Shown: piece after piece, positions 10,128-23,400 of the stretch
Layout: the number at the start of each line of letters is the position of its first letter
Position numbering within the stretch: the first letter of the stretch is position 1
DNA from: Pseudoneurospora amorphoporcata
Lineage: Eukaryota > Ascomycota > Sordariomycetes > Sordariales > Sordariaceae
DNA: 64,000 nt
Assembly: GCA_033297205.1 (NCBI GenBank)
Contig: MU859062.1
Span: 62,001-126,000, forward strand
Direction of reading: 5' to 3'
The notes under the pieces: generated by a model
The model's input: the letters and a program-made list of their open reading frames with translations, nothing else
Told to the model about the DNA's origin: nothing
Database searches by the model: none
Translations under genes and position numbers: made by a program

Positions 10128-13100
10128 AGCAAGCGTCAAAAAAGAAAAAGGAAAAAAAGGAAAAAAGAAGAAGAAGAAACTGGAGATAAGATGAAGATCA
10201 GATGGGTGAGCGAGCTATTGGACGAGTTTCTACACGAGATCATAAACACGATGCAATGATGGACTCGGGGACTGTAGGCACTGTCCTTTTTCTTTACTTG
10301 TTGGGTTTTTCTTTGTCTTTTTTTCTTATACGGGGATTTTCTTTCAAGGGATATACACAAACAAGATACCGGCTGCAACACGCTGGGCCTCGAGAGAGGT
10401 TTTGGATATTGGGGGTTAACAAAGTAAAGAATGGTTAAGGGTTGGGTTTTGGTGCGGTGGTTATCTTTTTTTTGCGTTATAGTTTGGCAAACTCGTTCAG
10501 TTATTTATTCTTGCTTTCTGTTCCGTACATAAAACCTCGTTTGCTCTTTCCGCAATTCCATCTGCAAACCTTGTCACGTTGTGGCCTTGTGAATGGACAT
10601 AAATTGAACGGGGAGGCAGCGACCACAAAGCAACTCGACGGTTTGCTTTCCTTCCCAAGTTTTTTCTTATTCATCATCCAGATCACTAATTCGCCTCCCC
10701 TCTGCTCTCGTGTCAAATCTGAGAAATACAGGTCATTAACCTTCTCGGTCACTCATTTACTAACTGTCCCACACGTGGACTACCGGGCTACAAAAAACTT
10801 CAGATCTCGTGCTCACACCTAAAACATTGCCACTTTGACTTCTTCACCGCAGGTTAACAGCGGCTTAGACGTCGGGCCGCTCACACCTACCTTACTTACC
10901 CATCTGTTTTATGCAGAGCACACGACCGAACACCAAACAGTGAGACTTGGCTGTCAACCGCATTCCTGCTGTCCTACCCGGAGCTTTCCCACCCCATGCG
11001 TAACTCTAGATCTTTTCTCGATGAGATGCTCTTCATCACATGAACAATTTCTTACGAAACACAAAATACCAACATAAACCCCACAGACACCCCGCGCTCC
11101 CCGTTACCCCGTTACCCCGGAAAACCGGGTCGTTGGGTGACGGCTCGGTGTGACTGTGAATCTCACACCGCAACACCGCATTCGCGCATCTACATAGTGA
11201 TCTTGGCCTAACCATCTCGATGGTCACATTCGATACAAGCTCCTTGCATTTGCCGAGACTGCCACACCGAGACCAGTGAAGAAAGAAAGAGGAGAACGAA
11301 CTCGGATTTTGATGCTTAGGTACGTTCGGAAGATGGAACCTCGATATGCTACTACCTACACGGAGTCAGTTTCTTGAGTCTACCTGGTTCACAACTAGGT
11401 ACCTGAATTCATAACCAGGTACCTGCCTAACCAACCAACAAATAATGACAGTTACAATGAGAAAGAGTATTGTAGAGAATGAGACAGAGTGACCCCCGCG
11501 TTAAAAGCCCGATGACTGTAACGAGGGTACCTTGGATAATCCGAGTTATACACACGCACACACGAGCACTTTCTGAAGGCTCCGAACGGATTCGTCGTGC
11601 GACGACGTCTGCGCGGCTAAGCATGGCAATGGAACTCCTTTCAGATTCAAGGACAAGTACATCGATAACGGCATGTTTCTTCTGCCATCTCTTTGGGTTT
11701 GTAGATGCAGAGATACCCTCTACTTTCCCGTATCCTTTTCTCCGGATAGAAAGGTAGTTGTGTAACCACCCAAGATCGGCCCTGAACAAAGTTGGTTTTG
11801 AGGATGCCAAGTTGGGATTCAAGAAGCTGAAACCGGTGAAGGGGCCTCCCAGCGCCCAGCTACCTACACAAACCCTTCTCCTTCCTCCAGTTCTTTCCCC
11901 TCAAAGCCTCTCTCTCTCTGCGACGTCGTACAAGTGAGCGCGGGTCCTGAGTGTTGTTTCTAGGCAGAGTGTCAGTCGGTCAAATGCAGTCTGACGGGCG
12001 CAATCCCACGCCAGCCTCGTGGAAATGGGAATATTGTTTGCTGGGGATGTGATTGTATTATTTGTTGTCGTTGGGTTGGTATCATGAAACATTGGGATCT
12101 TCGCAGTCCTCGGACGATGATGATCTTTGTCCGAAAGCCGTTACGAGTGAGCCCCACGAAAGGCACAATTCGTATCATCGTCAGATGACTTGACTGTTAT
12201 GATATTAGGCACAGCATATCCGTCCGCGGAGAGGCTGAAAGCAAATTCTGATTGTTCGTTTCATATGTGATGGATCTCACACAAAATTCACGATATCATG
12301 AGTATTACGAAAGCGTGTTGTTCGGTGTTTTACTGCCTACAAGACTCTCTCAATACCTGGTCTCCGTTTTGATCACCGTTATTGTCTTCCGTTTTTACCT
12401 ATCTATTCAAGCTTGTTGAGGTGTGGCTATGTAAAGTATTGCTTACCAAATGTCGACACACCTACCTACTCACCTTTGGACTCAAGTGTGATCACACTTG
12501 AGCCTCAATATGGATTTCCCAATAGAAAATCCTCCCACTCATGGTTGCCGTGACTGTGGCAAACCCAGAAATCGAATACGTAATATGTGATTGGCTAATG
12601 ACCTGTTAACTTGAGATGTGATAACCCGTCAAACTGTGAACACCAAGACCCGAAGCGCCCATCCAACAACGAAGCTGGGAGTTGTACCCGAAAACTCGGA
12701 GTTGCCGTGTGACTGGTTCTGAATTTTGTGAGTAGGAGACAGGCGGTTGCAACATGACTGCTCGTTCGGAGCTTGACTTCAGGTTTGGAAGTGCCACGAG
12801 AGAAAAATATTCTCGACCACGCCAAGTTGAAGTGCTCATGAAACATGAATTACGAAGGTGGGAAGCCCTTGGTTCTTTTCTCCTACCTCGAACGGATCTC
12901 GACCACCGAGCCGAAAAGTCAGTTGGAGGCCTGAACGTTGAACAAGGCCGTCCATACTACACCGACAAACCAACCACACGAACCACCGGAGAGAAAGGTC
13001 GACTGTATCAAACCAGGAAATCCTTGAACCACCAACGTAAATCATATTATATATGAGCTTATATTGTAATGTGCCCATCTGTACCCGCCCGACATCCCGA

Positions 13101-13201
13101 CCAACGAATAATGCACGACCACCTGATTATATCCACATATATATTTCTCAAATATCTTCCGAAATGCAACTGTGTATATATATCCACATCTACCTGTTCT
13201 C
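10128..13201. other. 3 kb convergent intergenic region
   Basis: This lies between the 3' ends of the Zn2Cys6 and VPS9 genes. It holds A- and T-runs just after 10140, repeated GGTACCT motifs near 11395-11430, a short tandem TACCCCGT at 11103-11120, and one perfect 22-bp palindrome listed separately. The open frames are short and lack family features. I see no tRNA or 5S rRNA gene. Confidence 0.45.
12481..12502. repeat. perfect 22-bp palindrome
   Basis: The two 11-nt halves, CTCAAGTGTGA and TCACACTTGAG, are exact reverse complements with no spacer. A dimeric protein site or a cruciform is possible. The site lies about 720 bp from the end of the VPS9 gene and 2.35 kb from the end of the Zn2Cys6 gene. 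Confidence 0.8.
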
Positions 13202-15639
13202 CTATTCCTTAAAAGCACCCACATCTTTCAGCGCTCCCGCCAGCCTTCTATAATCCCTCAGCAGATCTAACACCTCCCCTATCCTCAAATCTTCCGGGTT
13301 CTCAATCTCCATGAACCGCTTAATGGGCGGCTCGATCTTGGGCATTTCTTTTGGTGGGAGAGCGGGGGCCAGGTCGGGGAAGGCCTATAAGAACGGGACA
13401 TGTTAGTCGATGAAATTTAGAAGTAGAAATGGCCAAGATGAAAAAGAAAACATACCGTAGCCAGATCACCCCCATCCGCCCCCGGCGTGCCCTTCCCGGG
13501 CACCGGCGGCACCTCCTTATCCTTGGCCACTGGCGGAGGCGGAGGAGGGGCCGCCGGTGTTGACGGTGTGGACGATGTCGTCCTGCCAAAGCTCCTCAGT
13601 CCGCTGATACCCTGCGAAAATCTCGCCATCGGGTTTAACGAACTACCCAGGTTCCTGACGGAATCAATAAGCGCCGGGTTTAACGAAGCCGGAGGTGCCG
13701 ATACCGGAGTTGGTGTCGGGGTTGTTGCGGTCGCAGTCGTGCTTCCTTCCTTTGATTCCTTTGATGACCCACCACTACCGCTCAACCCAGCAGCCACAGC
13801 CGCCGCCGCCCTCTCCTCTACCGTTAACCGTTTCCCCGATCCCGAAACACTCCTGGTCGTGCTCGCGCTGCCGACGCTGTCATCCCTTGTTGTTGATGAA
13901 GCCTTCCGCCCGCCAATGATGCTCAACACCCTATCCTCTGCCGTCCTGTTTGGCGTATTAGACCGCTTCAGCGGATGCAGACCCTCGTCAGGCGTATGCA
14001 CCGAGCTAGCGGCGCTCCTCACGCTTGCACTTCCCGCCATGGAATTGCCATCATCTTCGAGAAGAGTAGGCGGCGGTGTGCCGACCAGCTTACGCGCATC
14101 CTCGAGAGTCTTGGGCACGATGGCCTCCTGGTGCTCGCGCAGCTTGCCGACAAGAAACTTGTAGCTGTCACCCAGACTGATACCGATCGTCTTGAGGCTC
14201 TGGTCGGCCGTGGTGAAGACGGCGTCGCTGGCGGCGTTGAAGGCCTGCGCGGGCTGCGTCACCAGGTCACTAAGCCGGCGATCACGCAGCCGTATGGCGT
14301 GGCGGGAGAGGGGAGGCTGGAGGCCGTTGTTGTTGGATTCGGAGGATGGGCTGGAGGTGGATGAGACTCCGGCTGAGTAGGCAGGAGGGAATGTCTCTGC
14401 GCGAGGGATTGAGGAACTGGTAGGTGTCTTGGCGGGCCCGGTGGGAGCTTCGTCGGCGCGAAGGGTAGATAGGTCGACGGTTTCGAGGAAGCTGATGGCG
14501 GCTTCGAGACAGGTGAGGCAGTAGGATGACTCGCCCACTAGCTTCAGCTCCCAGCGGAAGCGTTGAATGAAGTTCACGTCGCTTATGACGTTGAGGTTGT
14601 CGGGTGGGAGGGTGATAAGGGTGAAGATGAGCATCGGCATGAGCTCGTCTGCCGACGAGGAAGGATGGAAATGTGAGAGAGTGTCGATAATGGCTTTATG
14701 CGCCGCCTTGAGATGGTTGAGCTTGCCCAGGGGATATCGCGAGTGGTTCATAAGTATCAACTCCTTCCTTGCCCCTTCCAGCCAGTCCCTGACCTCCTCT
14801 GTTCTCTTGGCAACGGCTTCCGGGTCACTTTTGTCGATGTCTCCAATGTCCACTCCCAGATCGTTGGGGCCAATGCCTACCACGGCCAAGGCGGCTGTCT
14901 TTGACCGGAGCTTGTCATCCTGCGCTTCGTCGTGCGTGGTGTGATGGCGGTAAATCCTTGCGTAAATGCCTTCGCACAGCCTTCTCTCTACAGCTTCCTC
15001 CAACAATATTCGCTGCTGCTCCAAAGCTTTTCTTGCCTTTTTTCGTTCGGCATACTCCTCCGGGGTAAGCATTTCGGATTCCCGCCTTGTAAGTCCCGCC
15101 TTGAGCTTTTCCTTGCTGCTGCTGCTAAGCTGAGAAGCCTTTTGCCGTAGTATACTGGCGGCGGACTGGCGCGTGCCCGAGGAAGACGCTGCAAGGTCAT
15201 CGCGTTTCTGTCGAGTGGCTAGACTGTCGATATGGGTCCGGATATGGGACGCGGCGGTGGCATAGAAGTCCTGGAACCGCTGAGAGAGGGAATCGATGTT
15301 GGGCGGTGTTGGGTGCACCTTTGCGACTAGTCCGTCGATGAAGCTGTCCGTCAGGGCAACCAGCTCTATTGGCAGCCCTTCCAGATCGATGGACGACCTC
15401 GGGGGCTCAATGTCCAAGCTGACTCTGCTTTCGAAGGTGTCGGGCATTTCGGAACGGTCTTTGACTGGGGACTGTATCGTGCTCGCTCTCTTGGGGCGCG
15501 TCAGGTCTGTTGGCGTGGAAGGAGGATCGAGGCGGGTGAATGACCTCGATGTCCGGAGAGGACTCGGGCGCGGGGACGGGTTGTTTCTGCTGGACGACAT
15601 GATAATACCGCTTGTCTCACTGTTGTATTCATGGTTCAA
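13202..15639 (-). CDS. VPS9-domain guanine nucleotide exchange factor
   Basis: Exon 1 is 15639-13456 and exon 2 is 13384-13202. The intron is GTATGT...TTATAG with GACTAAC as branch site. The protein is 788 aa. A second in-frame ATG at 15600 (MSSSRNNPSPRP) is an equally plausible start, 13 codons shorter. The VPS9 domain lies at about residues 240-390: YPLGKLNHLKAAHKAII, ADELMPMLIFTLI with the catalytic-type Asp near 331, and GESSYCLTCLEAAISFLE. Such domains activate Rab5-type GTPases on endosomes. The flanks are Ser/Thr-rich and probably disordered. A charged stretch near 190-225 looks helical, and a Pro run precedes the last exon. Exon 2 supplies a conserved-looking tail (EDLRIGEVLDLLRDYRRL). 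Yeast has two such proteins, Vps9 and Muk1, and I cannot decide which is orthologous. No CUE domain is evident. Confidence 0.85.
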
Positions 15640-16944
15640 GGTTAGAGGTGTAAGTCCATGGGAAGCGAAGTTGAGTGCGACGGGTCGCGTGATGGGAGCC
15701 GGGACTTCCCAAGCATTGCCGTGATGAATGACTCCACAGTGGAGATATTGACGATTGACGAGGTGCTGGCAAAAGATATGATTGACGCTGGGGGCAGATC
15801 ATGACATAGAGGGACTTACGCCTGAAGCGGATGACCAGCGCATAAGGATACGGGACAACTTGAAACCACAAGATTCGGGTCCGACGGAAGGCGAAAAGCA
15901 GTCAGAGGAGGCTGAGCCAGATAGCAAAGAAATCTTCAGGTTGCTCGCTCTCTCTACTTGTAGGCCCTACGGGGGAGACGGGGGTCAAAGTGGTGATGTT
16001 ATGAATGGAGCTTTGGGCTTGTTGCTATACACTACCGTGCTAAAATAGCGTGACGAGAAGGCCCAAGACCAACAAGCAAAAAAGAAACAGTTGGGCGCAA
16101 TCTCAACGAGTAAAAAGACAGAGGGTGCCTACCATAATGGCCGAACCATCAAAGCATTGTCGGTCTCAAGAGGTCAAGACATGGAATGTTCGAGTCCTGA
16201 AGATGGAAGTTCATGTTGTGAGGGAGACGAGATGCGTGTCTCCAGGCAGGGTTCGAGCTAGGCGACTTGCAGACGGTTGGTGTTCTCTGCTGAGTGTCCC
16301 GCATCTTGTGCCACTGCAGTGGAATGACATTGCGGGCAGAGGCTCCACCTGGCAGACGCCTGTATATCGGAGTCTCGAGGAAACATGGATGAGAAAGAAA
16401 GACACATGCGATTCAAGAAACAGTACGATCCATCATATGATGTCGTCTCGGTGGACAAGTACATTGAAGAAATGCAATATTCCGCCTAGGAGAGCATGGA
16501 TGTGATGTTTGTCAGCAAGGCACACAGGCTTCCATACATGACCCTAACCCTCTTCTTTTTATCAAAGAGTGACAACGCATGGTGCATTCCCCATCTCATT
16601 GATAAGAGGAAGGAACCTTGAGAGGTACCACGCGTTTCCGCCATCGGCCTTCGTTGCATTCGTTGGCTGCGATCGTCATCACTGGCTGTCAGGGCAATCA
16701 ACGATTCCGGTGCCAACACGACGCTATTCTGTCGCAGGTGACAGGCTCACAGGTCCCTTTCCAAACCGCCTTCCCCCCAACAATCTTACCACACACCTTC
16801 AATCAACTGACCTTGAACTGACGACATCCTCGGACTTGTGTTTTCGCCTCGACGCCTCTCTTTTATCCCCTCTTCAGTTTCTTCACTTTTCTTCGTCATC
16901 TTTCATCCTTAACTGGCCACGACCGACAGACACCTTCTTTCAGC
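15640..16944. promoter_or_regulatory. divergent region between VPS9 gene and atg15
   Basis: This 1.3 kb has no convincing gene; the open frames are short. It is strongly pyrimidine-rich in the last 200 bp before the atg15 start, which is typical of a leader in such fungi. A telomere-repeat-like motif is listed separately. Confidence 0.45.
16542..16551. promoter_or_regulatory. telobox-like motif CCCTAACCCT
   Basis: Two adjacent copies of the telomere unit lie 394 bp upstream of the atg15 start codon. TTAGGG-type boxes bind Tbf1/Myb-like factors in other fungi. A role here is inference. Confidence 0.35.
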
Positions 16945-19096
16945 ATGTTCTCCTCTGGAAAGAGGAAAGCGGACGCATTCGGTTGCACATCCGCCGCTAG
17001 AGTCACCGCCAAACTGGCCCTGTCCCTTCTCGCTCTCTCGACAACAATAACTACAACAACACCAGTCGTCAACGCCTTCTCCTACAATGAACCGAATGCG
17101 CAGATAGTCATACCGATCGAAGCACAACCAATACAGCCCCTAGTACCAGAGCCGCCAGCACCGGCTGAGCACACATTTGTACGTCCCCTTTGGTCCTGTT
17201 GCCTTGGCCTTCCATCACCCGCGTAGTCACCACTAATACAGATTCGCCACCCCTAGACACTTCGACACATCTACCACCATGGTACCTACCAACACCCGAC
17301 ACTTCACCGCAAGAAGGACATACCCGCAAAGAATGCAGACGTATGGCTAGCAGCCGACGGTGAATATGGCGAGGAGCGCATTGGAACTCTCAAGGCGCGC
17401 AGCAGCCCGGTGCGCATACAACGACTCGCCGACCGGAGGCCCAGCGTCGTAGATCCTATGGTCGCTCATGCACGACAACAAGGTTACGCTTCCGTTCTAT
17501 CGCCCGAAGCATGGACAATGGACGAGGTTGCCGGACCCGATGTCACGGATAAAGACACCATCATATCGTTGGCGCTCATGGCTGCTGATGCCTACGTGCA
17601 GACTCCGGATGGCGCAGATTGGGAGGATGTTGGGCCCCGGTTTAACAGGAGCCTCGATTTTGGATGGGAGGGTGATGGACTTCGGGGTCATGTGTTTGCC
17701 GATGAGACGAATTCGACCATCGTCATCGGCTTGAAGGGAACATCGGTTGCTGTTTTCGACGGGGACGGCACCAGCACCAACGACAAGCTCAACGACAATC
17801 TCTTCTTCAGCTGTTGCTGTGCTCAACAAGGACCCTGGACCTGGCAACAGGTTTGCGATTGCGCGACAGGCACTTACTCTTGCAACAACACCTGCGTCGT
17901 CCAAGCATTGCGGGATGAGAACCGTTATTACCAAGCCGGTCGCGAGCTGTATGCAAACGTCACTGAGCTTTACCCCGACGCCAACGTGTGGCTTGTTGGG
18001 CACTCGCTTGGAGGAGCCATGAGCTCTTTGCTTGGTTTGACCTATGGTGATCCAGTTGTGACATTCGAGGCTGTCCCCGAGGCTCTCCCTGCCAAGCGAC
18101 TGGGACTCCCTATCCCTCCTGGATCCGACCCGGATGCGCCTCAGACCCGAGAGTACACGGGAGTTTTCCACATTGGTCACACAGCCGATCCGGTGTACGT
18201 TGGTACCTGTAACGGAGCTACTGCATCGTGCGCTATTGGTGGATATGCAATGGAGTCAGCTTGCCATGCCGGCCGGGAGTGTGTTTACGACACGGTTGCC
18301 GATTTGGGCTGGCGTGTTGGCATTGGCACTCACAAGATTCGTGCAGTTATTCGCGATGTCCTCAGGAAGTACGAGAAGGTTCCGGAGTGCAAGTTTACGC
18401 CGGAATGCAGAGACTGCGGAAACTGGAAGATGTACGAAAGCAATGGAACCGAAACCACGACCACTTCGAGTGCGCCTACTTCGACTTCCAAGACTCGTAC
18501 CCGGACAGAAACCTGCAAGACCCCGTAAGTTTCGACACCTTTTGTTCTCAATTGGAAGATACTAACAAGCCGAATATAGGGGCTGGTGGGGATGTTTGGA
18601 TGAAACCACTACCACAACCGGAACGGCAACCACAACAACAAGCGAAGTGACGACAACTTCTACCACTACATGCCACACTCCGTAAGTTGGCCCCGGGTAA
18701 ACCTTGTTATCAAACGTTGCTAACCTTTCAAGCAGTGGCTGGTTCGGTTGCAATGACCCAACTACAACCTCGACTACATCAACAACAACTCCTACCGCGA
18801 CAACAAGCAGCACTACCTGCCTGACTCCCGGAAAGTTCTGGGGATGTCTTGATAAGACGGCAACAACAGATCTCGGATCACCATCTACTTCGGCAGAGCT
18901 TACGATTACTTCAGCCCCAGCCCTGCCGAGTTCGGTGCTTACCCGGTCAGCAACGGCTACTCCGACGTCAGAGGGGGGAGGACAGCCCGAGGACAGCGGT
19001 AGTAAACGTTGCCGTGGGAGGACATGGTACGGGGTGTGCAAAGACTATGAGGGCGATGGCGATGATGAGCATGACCAGCCCGCTAACGATCTATAA
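16945..19096 (+). CDS. atg15: Atg15, vacuolar phospholipase of autophagy
   Basis: Exons 16945-17178, 17257-18524, 18580-18681 and 18736-19096 give 654 aa. The first intron must end at CCCCTAG (17256), because the nearer CAG acceptor leads to a stop. The correct join creates the Atg15 block TLRHIYHHGTYQHPTLHRKK. An N-terminal hydrophobic segment (about residues 22-34) fits a type II signal anchor for delivery to multivesicular bodies and vacuole. The lipase nucleophile elbow GHSLGG is at 326-331, with Ser328. Atg15 degrades the membranes of autophagic and Cvt bodies in the vacuole. The C-terminus carries three copies of a Cys-motif unit (TCKTPGWWGCLD, TCHTPGWFGCND, TCLTPGKFWGCLD) separated by Thr/Ser-rich linkers. 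The last two introns split the first two CxTP-G motifs at the same codon phase. The 3' portion was rebuilt from these repeats. Confidence 0.92.
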
Positions 19097-20422
19097 CGAT
19101 AATAATGATGGCTGATGGGTGGGTAATTGGCGTTTTTAACAATGTTTTTGAGATTGTTTCTACATAAGTTTTTTTTTGGGTATGACCACTACTGGCGCGA
19201 AGAGTTGGGGTATGGGTATTTCATGAATGGAAGGAAGGGTCTGTAGTTTGGCATTGGCATGACAGGCAGATATGATACATACTAGTACACACACACACAG
19301 AGAGAGAGAGAGAGTGAGAGAGGGAAGCGGGCGTTTTTGGAAAGGTAATCATCAATGCATTGCATCAGCTGCAGATTTTGTACTATTCATTGAGACGAGG
19401 AGTGTGAGTTGACGGATGCACATAGGACTAGAAGGACCATTTGGTAGTTAAACGCCGTTAGCGAATAACAATGTCAGCTAAGAATATTGATCTGCTTTCA
19501 ATGGGAAGGGCTGTTCACAGCCACGTGAATGAAATGATGGAAACCCCAAGAAGATGCTCCGGTGTTCGTATGTCTTGCTTATTTCCTTGCTGGGCGAGAA
19601 TGTTTGTGAAAAGGTCATTCGTCCATTTTGTTGCGGGAGGAGGGTGTTGTGACATGCACGCTATAACTCATAGGGGATAGAACCGCTGAGTTTGCGCCCC
19701 ACGCAGTTACATATGTAGGATCGATCGCGAACGCTGCCGCCATTACCTCACCCACTCACTGTCAACCTCTCATTTGGGTTGCATCGTGTTGGACCGTAAC
19801 TGGGTTTTGCAGGTTGTGTCGAGTTGCTGCTCTGCTGTTCGTCGCTACAACGCATCCATACCTAACTTTTTTTTGTGTTTTACTTTATCACTTTTACCTC
19901 GTATCTCGGCGTAGCATATTCCTTACCTTGGACTTCCCGCGTCTTCTCTTTGCGCCGAACCCTGAGCTTGGCAAACAATACTTGACACAACCACAACGCT
20001 TTGCGCCACCACGGCGCCGAAAGATTCCAAGATCCCGGAGATCGCTCCCGCTCCCGAGACGAGAGGATCGAAGCTGTACGACGACCTCCCGGGAACAATA
20101 TACGAAAAAGAGACTCGGAGAAACGAGCGGGGAACATAGACACGAAACGACGACGCCCCGGTTCCGGTTCGGTTCCAGTTCTGGTGTGCATACGCCTGGA
20201 TTTGGATACCGACAAGCACTGCCGAAGCTGGAGTTGAACAAGAGGATGAGCGCAGGCACAGCGTCTTGATCGTCGCAAGTCGTTGACAAGTCGTTGAATA
20301 GGATAGGATCGGATACGGGGACTGGACAGGACTCGGATTAGAAAGGGCTACATACCTTACCATACCCGCTCCGTCACGGTTGACTGCCCACTGCGACGGG
20401 AATCGTCGAGCCCCGAGTCAAG
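19097..20422. other. intergenic region with dinucleotide repeat
   Basis: This 1.3 kb lies between atg15 and the RING gene. It holds the (AC)n(AG)n tract listed separately and a purine/pyrimidine-rich stretch just before the RING gene start. No gene is recognised. Confidence 0.45.
19286..19323. repeat. compound microsatellite (AC)n(AG)n
   Basis: About 13 nt of alternating AC is followed by about 25 nt of AG with one interruption. It is a simple sequence repeat, probably length-variable. Confidence 0.9.
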
Positions 20423-23400
20423 ATGATGGGAACACCTACTTCCTCGAGCATCAAGAAGGCGGCTGCGTCTGTGAATTTAGAATCGGAGTTGACTTGTTCT
20501 GTGAGTATTTTACTTTTTTCTAATGTTTACTGCCGGGTTTCTGAAGTTGCGCTGGTTCAGACGAGTCCGGGCCATGTGCCTGCCATGCGCATTGCGCCCA
20601 AGCCATGTGTTCGTCATGTGTTTCTGTCCCGTCCGGCAACGACATAGGAACAACAACATCGGATGAACTACTCACCTTCTCTTTCCTCCCAACTCCCATT
20701 TCTAATACCCCATTCCAAAGTCCAACAACCCCTCTTCATGACCAAAAGACAATCGCTAATAGTCATCAACCCCAGATCTGCACCGACCTCCTCTACCAAC
20801 CCCTCACCCTCCTCGACTGCCTACACACCTTCTGCGGCGCCTGCCTAAAAGAATGGTTCGCCTCACAAGCCTACCGCGCCGAGACTTCTCCTTTACCACC
20901 CCCTCCTCCTTCCGAACAACACAAAGTCTTCACCTGCCCGGCCTGCCGCGATCCCGTGCGCGACACCAAGCACGATGCGCGGGTCGCTACCTTGCTAGAG
21001 ATGTTCCTGGCTATGAACCCCGAGCGTACAAGGCCGGAGGAGGAACGCAGGGAGATGGATGAGAGGTATAGAAAGGGCAGTAAAGTGTTGCCGAGGATAA
21101 AGAGGTGGCAAGATAGGACGGAGGAGGAGAGGAGGCTGGATGAGGAGGAACGGAGGGTGTTGCATGAGGTGCAGGAGATGAGTTTGAGGGAGGCATGGGC
21201 GGCGTTGGAGGCGGGGAGTGCGACGGGGAGTATGGTTGGTGTGGTTGGTGGTGGGAGTGCGGTTGGGGGTTCGTCGGATCGGAGGAGAAGGGCGTCACTG
21301 GCCCCATCTTCTTCACATCAGGGGAGGACGAGTAGGGATGTTAGTAGGAATCGAGCCTCGGGAACGGGCACGGGGAGTATGGTGGGCAGGGATAGGGAGC
21401 GGATGAGCGATTCGTCGGCTGCGCCTTCTACTAGTAGTAGGATTCGGGCGCAGAGCGCGACGCTACATCCGGAGAATCATTATGCAGATGAGAGGAGGAG
21501 AATGAGGAGTGAATCACGACAGAGGGAGACGGAAGAGAGGACGAGACGGCTTGAGCATCAATCATCTCTTAGGTCGCTGATTAGCGCGGATGACCTGGGC
21601 GATATTGATATTGAGCGGGAGATTGAGGAGTTTGCGCGACAGATCCAGGAGGAAGGGCTGCTGGACGGGTTGGATTTGGATAATATCGACTTGGACAACA
21701 ACGATGAACTGAGCAAGAGGATCATGGAGGCGTACAGACGACGACACCGGGAGAGGACGCGTGCAAACGCCGAGAGGAATGCGAGGAGGAATACTGCCTC
21801 CAGTACGATGCAATCATCATATAGGCCGGAGCCCCTGGCTACTTCGAGGACCAGACCTCCGCCGGATCACGCTACACGACCAGCGAGCATACGCAGTGGG
21901 GTTTCACGGTCGAGAGAGCCAAGCGCCAGCAGTAACGAGGAGCGACATCGATATCCTCCATCCGCGGGCGCGGCGCATTTGGATGTTCAGGGTGCTTCAA
22001 GGAGGCGAAGAACGACAAGCAGTGCCAGCCGGAGTTCGACGGTGCCGGTCCCGTCACAGGCCGAACAACCCCGTGTGTCAGCCCACCGTTCGCAGACCGA
22101 GGTCATCAGGCCATCCACCACCAACACTTCTGAAGGGACGCAACCAATCAGACCGAGCGCGGGAGTGATTACAGAGGCACGAAGCTCCAGTTCACCAACT
22201 GTCAGCAGCAACCCGCTACTGACAACAACCACGGCAAACTCTTCAGACATGAGGGCACTGTCGTTCAATGCTCGAGCTTCGGGAATAGGGGTCGCACAAC
22301 CACATACCCAAACAGACGGTTCGTCAGATTCCGATACTTCAGGCAGGAGGAGAAGAAGGATGACAACAACCTCTGATCGACGACCTTCCACAAAAGGGCA
22401 ATCATCAGAAATTGGTTCCGCCCCGTCGGTACCCAACTTTGTCTCAACCTCCGGTCCCGTAAGCAGCCATCTGACCAGCGGCACACCACCAGCAGCACTG
22501 CAACCCTCCAACATGCCGCGGTATCCGGAACCCGTCATCAACTGCAACGGCTGCGGCATGGAGCACATCGAGTATAAGCTGCACTTCAACTGCTCCATCT
22601 GCCACTCGGGCGACTGGAACATCTGTCTCGACTGCTGGCGCAAGCGCAAAGGATGTCTGCACTGGTTCGGCTTCGGCTACGCCGTCTGGCACCGCTGGAA
22701 CAAGGCCAAAGCCAGCGGACAGCATCCGAATCTGCCCCCTCCGCACCGGCTGACCGCCGTCCGGTACCTGCCGCCTCCGACGACCAAACAACCAAGCGAC
22801 AACACCACCAGTCCTCGCGCCCGAAGCAGCCTTGCCAACCCGCTCGACCGCCTGCAAAGCGGTACGTTCTGCTGTCGCTGCTCTGCCTTTGCCAATGAGT
22901 GCTACTGGCGCTGCGAGTTCTGCAATGAGGGCGAGTGGGGGTTCTGCAATAACTGCGTTAATCAGGAGAAGGCTTGCTCGCATCCTTTGCAGGCACTTAC
23001 TTACCTGCCTCCGGCGTCATCATCGTCTGGCTCTCCCAGCGGTACACCACCAGCCGACTCAACTTCTATACCACTTGCAAGCGACCCAACAACCACAACC
23101 ACAAGTGGAACCCACTCCCGCTCATCCTCCATCTCTCAGTCCCACCCCTCATCCCTATTAGCTCTACCCTCCTTCGCAAAACCCAACCTCTCAGCCCCCT
23201 CCACCGGCGCCTACCGCCCCTTAACTTTCCTCCCACCCTGCGAACTCTGCTCCACGCCCATCCCTCCGCACTCCCCCCGTTTCCACTGCCCCTCTTGTCC
23301 ATCCAAGCATACTCCCCCCTCCTCTCCACAACGGGCAGGCGAATATAACCTCTGCCAGCCCTGCTATCAATCTCTTATTGGAGATTCGGTAGCCGAGGAA

